DNA from: Bacteroidales bacterium
Lineage (GTDB): Bacteria; Bacteroidota; Bacteroidia; Bacteroidales; UBA4417
NCBI GenBank assembly: GCA_025350385.1
Contig: JANXXZ010000247.1
Span: forward strand, 1 to 7,439
DNA: 7,439 nt
Direction of reading: 5' to 3'
Both the position numbers and the translations under genes were made by a program. A model generated the notes under the pieces. That model was not told the origin of the DNA. It saw nothing but the letters and a program-made list of their open reading frames with translations, and did not search any database. Below, in pieces: positions 5,318 through 7,439 of this stretch; positions within the stretch are counted from its first letter, which is position 1, and every line of letters begins with the position of its first letter.

Positions 5318-6553
5318 ATGAAGTTCGCCAATTACAATTTTGTCCCCGAAATTAAGCAGAGTATAGCCGAATCAGGCTTTTCGCGTCCGACTGATATCCA
5401 GTTTAAGGCGATTCCGCCCATCATGGCCGGAGAAGATGTGCTGGCTATTGCCCAGACCGGTACCGGGAAAACCGCTGCATTTGCAATTCCCGTGCTCAAT
5501 AAACTATTCGAACGGAAACTGAGCGGTTGCACCAAAGGAATCAAATGTATTGTAATGGTTCCTACCCGGGAACTGGCATTGCAGATCACAGAAGTGTTTG
5601 AACAGTTGGCTATTCATACAGACCTTAAGACTATCTGCGTTTTTGGAGGTGTAGAGCAGGATCCCCAGATTGAAAAACTTACCGAAGGAGTGGATGTACT
5701 CATTGCAACTCCCGGCCGCATGTTTGACCTCGTGAACCAGGGACACATTAAACTTGACCAGATTGAAATCCTGATTCTCGATGAAGCCGACCACATGCTT
5801 GACCTGGGATTTATCAAGGATATCCGTGATCTTATAAAATTCCTTCCCTACAAACGGCAAACCCTCTTTTTCTCGGCAACTATTGACCTTGAGATAAAGG
5901 ACCTGGCATACTCACTGGTACGTAATCCCATCCGGATACAGATATCACCCAAGGACCCGGTGTCAAAAAACGTGGAACATTCAGTGGCCTATATTTCGAT
6001 GGATGATAAGCGTTTTTTCCTGGAACGCCTGATCAAAGAGAAACCGGAAAGTAAAATACTGGTCTTTGTGAGAACGAAAGTTCGCGCTGAAAGGGTTTGC
6101 AACGCACTTGAACGGGTGGGTATCAAAAGTTCAACCATTCATGGCGATAAGGAGCAGCATGACCGCCTGCTGACCATGAAACAATTCAAGGAAGGGATTA
6201 TTAAAGTCCTGATAGCCACCGATGTGAGCTCCCGTGGAATTGACATTCCAAATGTTGAATATGTGGTGAATTACGACCTTCCTGAGCAGGTTGAAAATTA
6301 TGTCCATCGTATCGGCCGTACCGGCCGCGGGACTAAAAAAGGGATTGCACTGTCGTTCTGTAGTCCGGAAGAAATGGACGTATTGGAAGAGATTTCAGAC
6401 TACGTTGGTAAAGAAATTAAGGTAATGACTATTAATAAGAATGATTATACAGAAACACTGGATTTCTCAGAAGTTGCCCCCCACGATTGGCGTTCATTAA
6501 TTAAGGACGAAGAGGCATTTGTGGCGAAAAAGAAAAAGAAAAAGGGGAAGTAG
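5318..6553 (+). CDS. DEAD-box ATP-dependent RNA helicase, RhlE-like
   Basis: A 411-residue RNA helicase with both RecA-like domains and all canonical motifs in order: Q motif (F21 to Q28), motif I AQTGTGKT (45-52), Ia PTREL (82-86), Ib TPGR (131-134), II DEAD (155-158), III SAT (186-188), IV ILVFVR (247-252), V ATDVSSRGID (300-309) and VI HRIGRTGR (330-337). The core is complete and should unwind short RNA duplexes at the expense of ATP. The C-terminal extension is short (about 360-411) and ends in six lysines, Gly, Lys, a basic tail likely to hold RNA. There is no DbpA- or CsdA-type RNA-binding domain, so ribosome assembly or mRNA turnover in the style of RhlE is the best guess. The start at 5318 gives the normal family N terminus (MKFANYNF). 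A TTG at 5264 would add 18 unlikely residues and lies at the predicted transcript start. Confidence 0.95.
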   Translation: MKFANYNFVPEIKQSIAESGFSRPTDIQFKAIPPIMAGEDVLAIAQTGTGKTAAFAIPVLNKLFERKLSGCTKGIKCIVMVPTRELALQITEVFEQLAIHTDLKTICVFGGVEQDPQIEKLTEGVDVLIATPGRMFDLVNQGHIKLDQIEILILDEADHMLDLGFIKDIRDLIKFLPYKRQTLFFSATIDLEIKDLAYSLVRNPIRIQISPKDPVSKNVEHSVAYISMDDKRFFLERLIKEKPESKILVFVRTKVRAERVCNALERVGIKSSTIHGDKEQHDRLLTMKQFKEGIIKVLIATDVSSRGIDIPNVEYVVNYDLPEQVENYVHRIGRTGRGTKKGIALSFCSPEEMDVLEEISDYVGKEIKVMTINKNDYTETLDFSEVAPHDWRSLIKDEEAFVAKKKKKKGK

Positions 6554-6554
6554 T

Positions 6555-6610
6555 GAGTTGATTGAAAGTTGAAAATTGAATAACCAATAACCAATAACGA
6601 ATAACCCTTA
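6555..6610. repeat. eight-unit heptamer repeat that switches from TTGAAAR to ACCAATA
   Basis: Starting two bases after the helicase stop, eight 7-base units can be laid end to end: GAGTTGA, TTGAAAG, TTGAAAA, TTGAATA, then ACCAATA twice, ACGAATA and ACCCTTA. The fourth unit is intermediate, sharing its first half with the left family and its last four bases (AATA) with the right. The 7-base phase is kept across the change. The last units overlap a potential terminator stem. No protein-coding role is apparent. Confidence 0.82.
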
Positions 6611-6626
6611 CATAATGAAGGGGTTA
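6602..6626 (+). terminator. possible hairpin terminator of the helicase gene
   Basis: TAACCCTT (6602-6609) can pair with AAGGGGTTA (6618-6626) around an 8-base loop, giving eight base pairs with one bulged G. A run of five T occurs only about 20 bases further on (from 6647), so this is not a textbook intrinsic terminator. The stem's left arm is formed by the last heptamer units. Confidence 0.33.
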
Positions 6627-6686
6627 ATCTGAGAATCTGAGTCTGATTTTTAAGAGGATTTTCATTGTCAAAATGGCATAATGCTC

Positions 6687-6718
6687 TTGATTTTACATGT
6701 CATAATTACTTATATTTT
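6687..6718 (+). promoter_or_regulatory. tentative promoter of clpB
   Basis: TTG (6687-6689) and TATATTTT (6711-6718) are separated by 21 bases, close to the Bacteroidota arrangement, although the -7 box lacks its final G. The leader would be about 65 bases and would include the hairpin at 6759-6775. I found no CIRCE inverted repeat (TTAGCACTC / GAGTGCTAA), so HrcA control is not indicated. Confidence 0.3.
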
Positions 6719-6758
6719 CTGATTATTCTATCTGGACATTATATTGTTATCTCATTGG

Positions 6759-6775
6759 GGGCGGAAATTTCGCCC
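6759..6775 (+). promoter_or_regulatory. GC-rich hairpin in the clpB leader
   Basis: GGGCG (6759-6763) and CGCCC (6771-6775) flank the 7-base loop GAAATTT. Removing one G leaves a perfect 16-base palindrome, so the site could be an RNA stem-loop or a DNA-binding site. It ends two bases before the Shine-Dalgarno sequence. For a chaperone gene this position invites a role in temperature-dependent translation, but the stem does not itself cover the ribosome site. Confidence 0.4.
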
Positions 6776-6777
6776 GG

Positions 6778-6784
6778 AAAGGAG
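6778..6784 (+). promoter_or_regulatory. strong Shine-Dalgarno sequence of clpB
   Basis: AAAGGAG lies 7 bases before the ATG at 6792, an optimal spacing. It is the only clear Shine-Dalgarno sequence among the nine genes here, which otherwise follow the Bacteroidota habit of lacking one. It fixes the clpB start. Confidence 0.7.
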
Positions 6785-6791
6785 AATAGAA

Positions 6792-7439
6792 ATGAATTTT
6801 AACAACTTTACAATTAAGGCTCAGCAGGCCGTGCAGCAGGCGCAGGAAATTGCTGCAGGATACCAGCACCAGTCCATCGAAAATGTTCATCTGCTGAAAG
6901 GAATGCATGCAGCCGATGATAATGTCATTCCATTCCTGCTCAAGAAACTCGGAACTGATTCCGATTTCTTAACCCGTGAACTCGACAAGGCTGTTCAATC
7001 ATTTATGAAGGTGATCGGGGGCGTTCCCTACCTGAGTAATGATACCTCCAAAGCGCTTCAGAAAGCCACCAGTTACCTTAAAGAGTTTGATGATGAATTT
7101 GTTTCCATCGAATTAATGCTTCTGGGCGTGCTGGCGGCAAATGATAAGGCGTCAGCTATTCTTAAAGGGCTTGGGGTAAACGAAAAAGACCTTAAAGCCG
7201 CTATCCGCGATCTTCGGAAGGACAGCAGCGTGAAAAGCCAGACTTCTGAAGATACCTACAACTCGTTGAGCAAATACGCCCGCAATCTCAATGAACTTGC
7301 CCGATCAGGCAAACTGGACCCGGTAATCGGGCGCGATGAGGAAATCAGGCGGCTTTTGCAAATACTTACCCGGCGTACGAAAAATAATCCAATCCTGATA
7401 GGTGAACCAGGGGTAGGTAAAACAGCCATTGCCGAAGGG
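6792..7439 (+). CDS. clpB: ClpB disaggregase, N-terminal part (cut by the window end)
   Basis: The open frame runs 216 codons from the ATG to the last base without a stop, about a quarter of the usual 860 or so residues. ClpB is a hexameric AAA+ unfoldase that works with DnaK to pull proteins out of aggregates. Residues 1-145 form the double Clp N-domain (MNFNNFTIKAQQAV opening, HLLKG at 33-37, then a second repeat from about 82). A linker leads into nucleotide-binding domain 1, with LDPVIGRDEEIRR (175-187), RRTKNNPILIGEPGVGKT (194-211) and the Walker A motif GEPGVGKT at 204-211. The NNP before Walker A and the 'LDPVIGRD' block are typical of ClpB/ClpC. The N-domain sequence and lack of a McsB-type context favour ClpB over ClpC. 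Walker B, the middle coiled-coil domain and the second ATPase domain lie beyond the window. The gene has its own leader and ribosome site. Confidence 0.93.
   Translation, partial: MNFNNFTIKAQQAVQQAQEIAAGYQHQSIENVHLLKGMHAADDNVIPFLLKKLGTDSDFLTRELDKAVQSFMKVIGGVPYLSNDTSKALQKATSYLKEFDDEFVSIELMLLGVLAANDKASAILKGLGVNEKDLKAAIRDLRKDSSVKSQTSEDTYNSLSKYARNLNELARSGKLDPVIGRDEEIRRLLQILTRRTKNNPILIGEPGVGKTAIAEG

Noticed and set aside
5080..5355. 91-codon open frame on the + strand upstream of the helicase
   Set aside because: It is made largely of heptamer-repeat codons, spans the helicase promoter and runs into the helicase gene in another frame.
5504..5860. 118-codon minus-strand frame inside the helicase gene
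   Set aside because: It is the reverse shadow of the conserved helicase motifs, with no independent coding sign.
6600..6791. CIRCE/HrcA operator upstream of clpB
   Set aside because: No TTAGCACTC / GAGTGCTAA inverted repeat is present; the AAGAG...CTCTT pair at about 6652-6688 is too short and too far apart.

Overview
The window looks like chromosomal DNA of a Bacteroidota bacterium, most likely close to Bacteroidales. The evidence is mixed but consistent. Coding DNA has moderate GC, and eight of the nine starts lack a clear Shine-Dalgarno sequence. Two of the promoters end in the Bacteroidota -7 box TAnnTTTG. The gene content also fits: a DUF2490 barrel, a short lipoprotein with a Cys-Lys-Lys start, and a Bacteroidota-style short Gre-like protein. 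There are nine protein genes. The last is cut by the window end, and I see no RNA gene, insertion sequence or CRISPR array.

Bases 8-2546 (+) hold a tight four-gene run. It encodes a small lipoprotein, a soluble VTC-type polyphosphate polymerase domain protein, a DUF4956 inner-membrane protein, and a DUF2490 outer-membrane beta-barrel protein. The junctions are an 8-base gap and two overlaps, so this is very probably one transcript. VTC next to DUF4956 is a recurrent bacterial pairing. The polymerase, inner-membrane, lipoprotein and barrel layout suggests a system that makes an anionic polymer at the inner membrane and acts across the envelope. That function is inference.

Bases 2638-5037 (-) hold a second gene group that converges on the first. 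Transcription order is an SDR oxidoreductase, a two-domain VOC (glyoxalase/dioxygenase fold) protein, and a GreA/GreB-like protein. The last two overlap by 8 bases. The SDR and VOC genes each have a plausible promoter of their own.

Bases 5318-6553 (+) encode a DEAD-box RNA helicase with every canonical motif. It is transcribed divergently from the SDR and has a good -7 box at 5246-5253. From 6792 to the end lies the N-terminal quarter of clpB, which has the only strong Shine-Dalgarno sequence in the window and a leader hairpin.

The most unusual signal lies outside the genes. Three of the gaps (2547-2637, 5038-5317 and 6554-6791) contain short tandem arrays with unrelated unit sequences but the same 7-base period. 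One array changes unit sequence halfway while keeping its 7-base phase.
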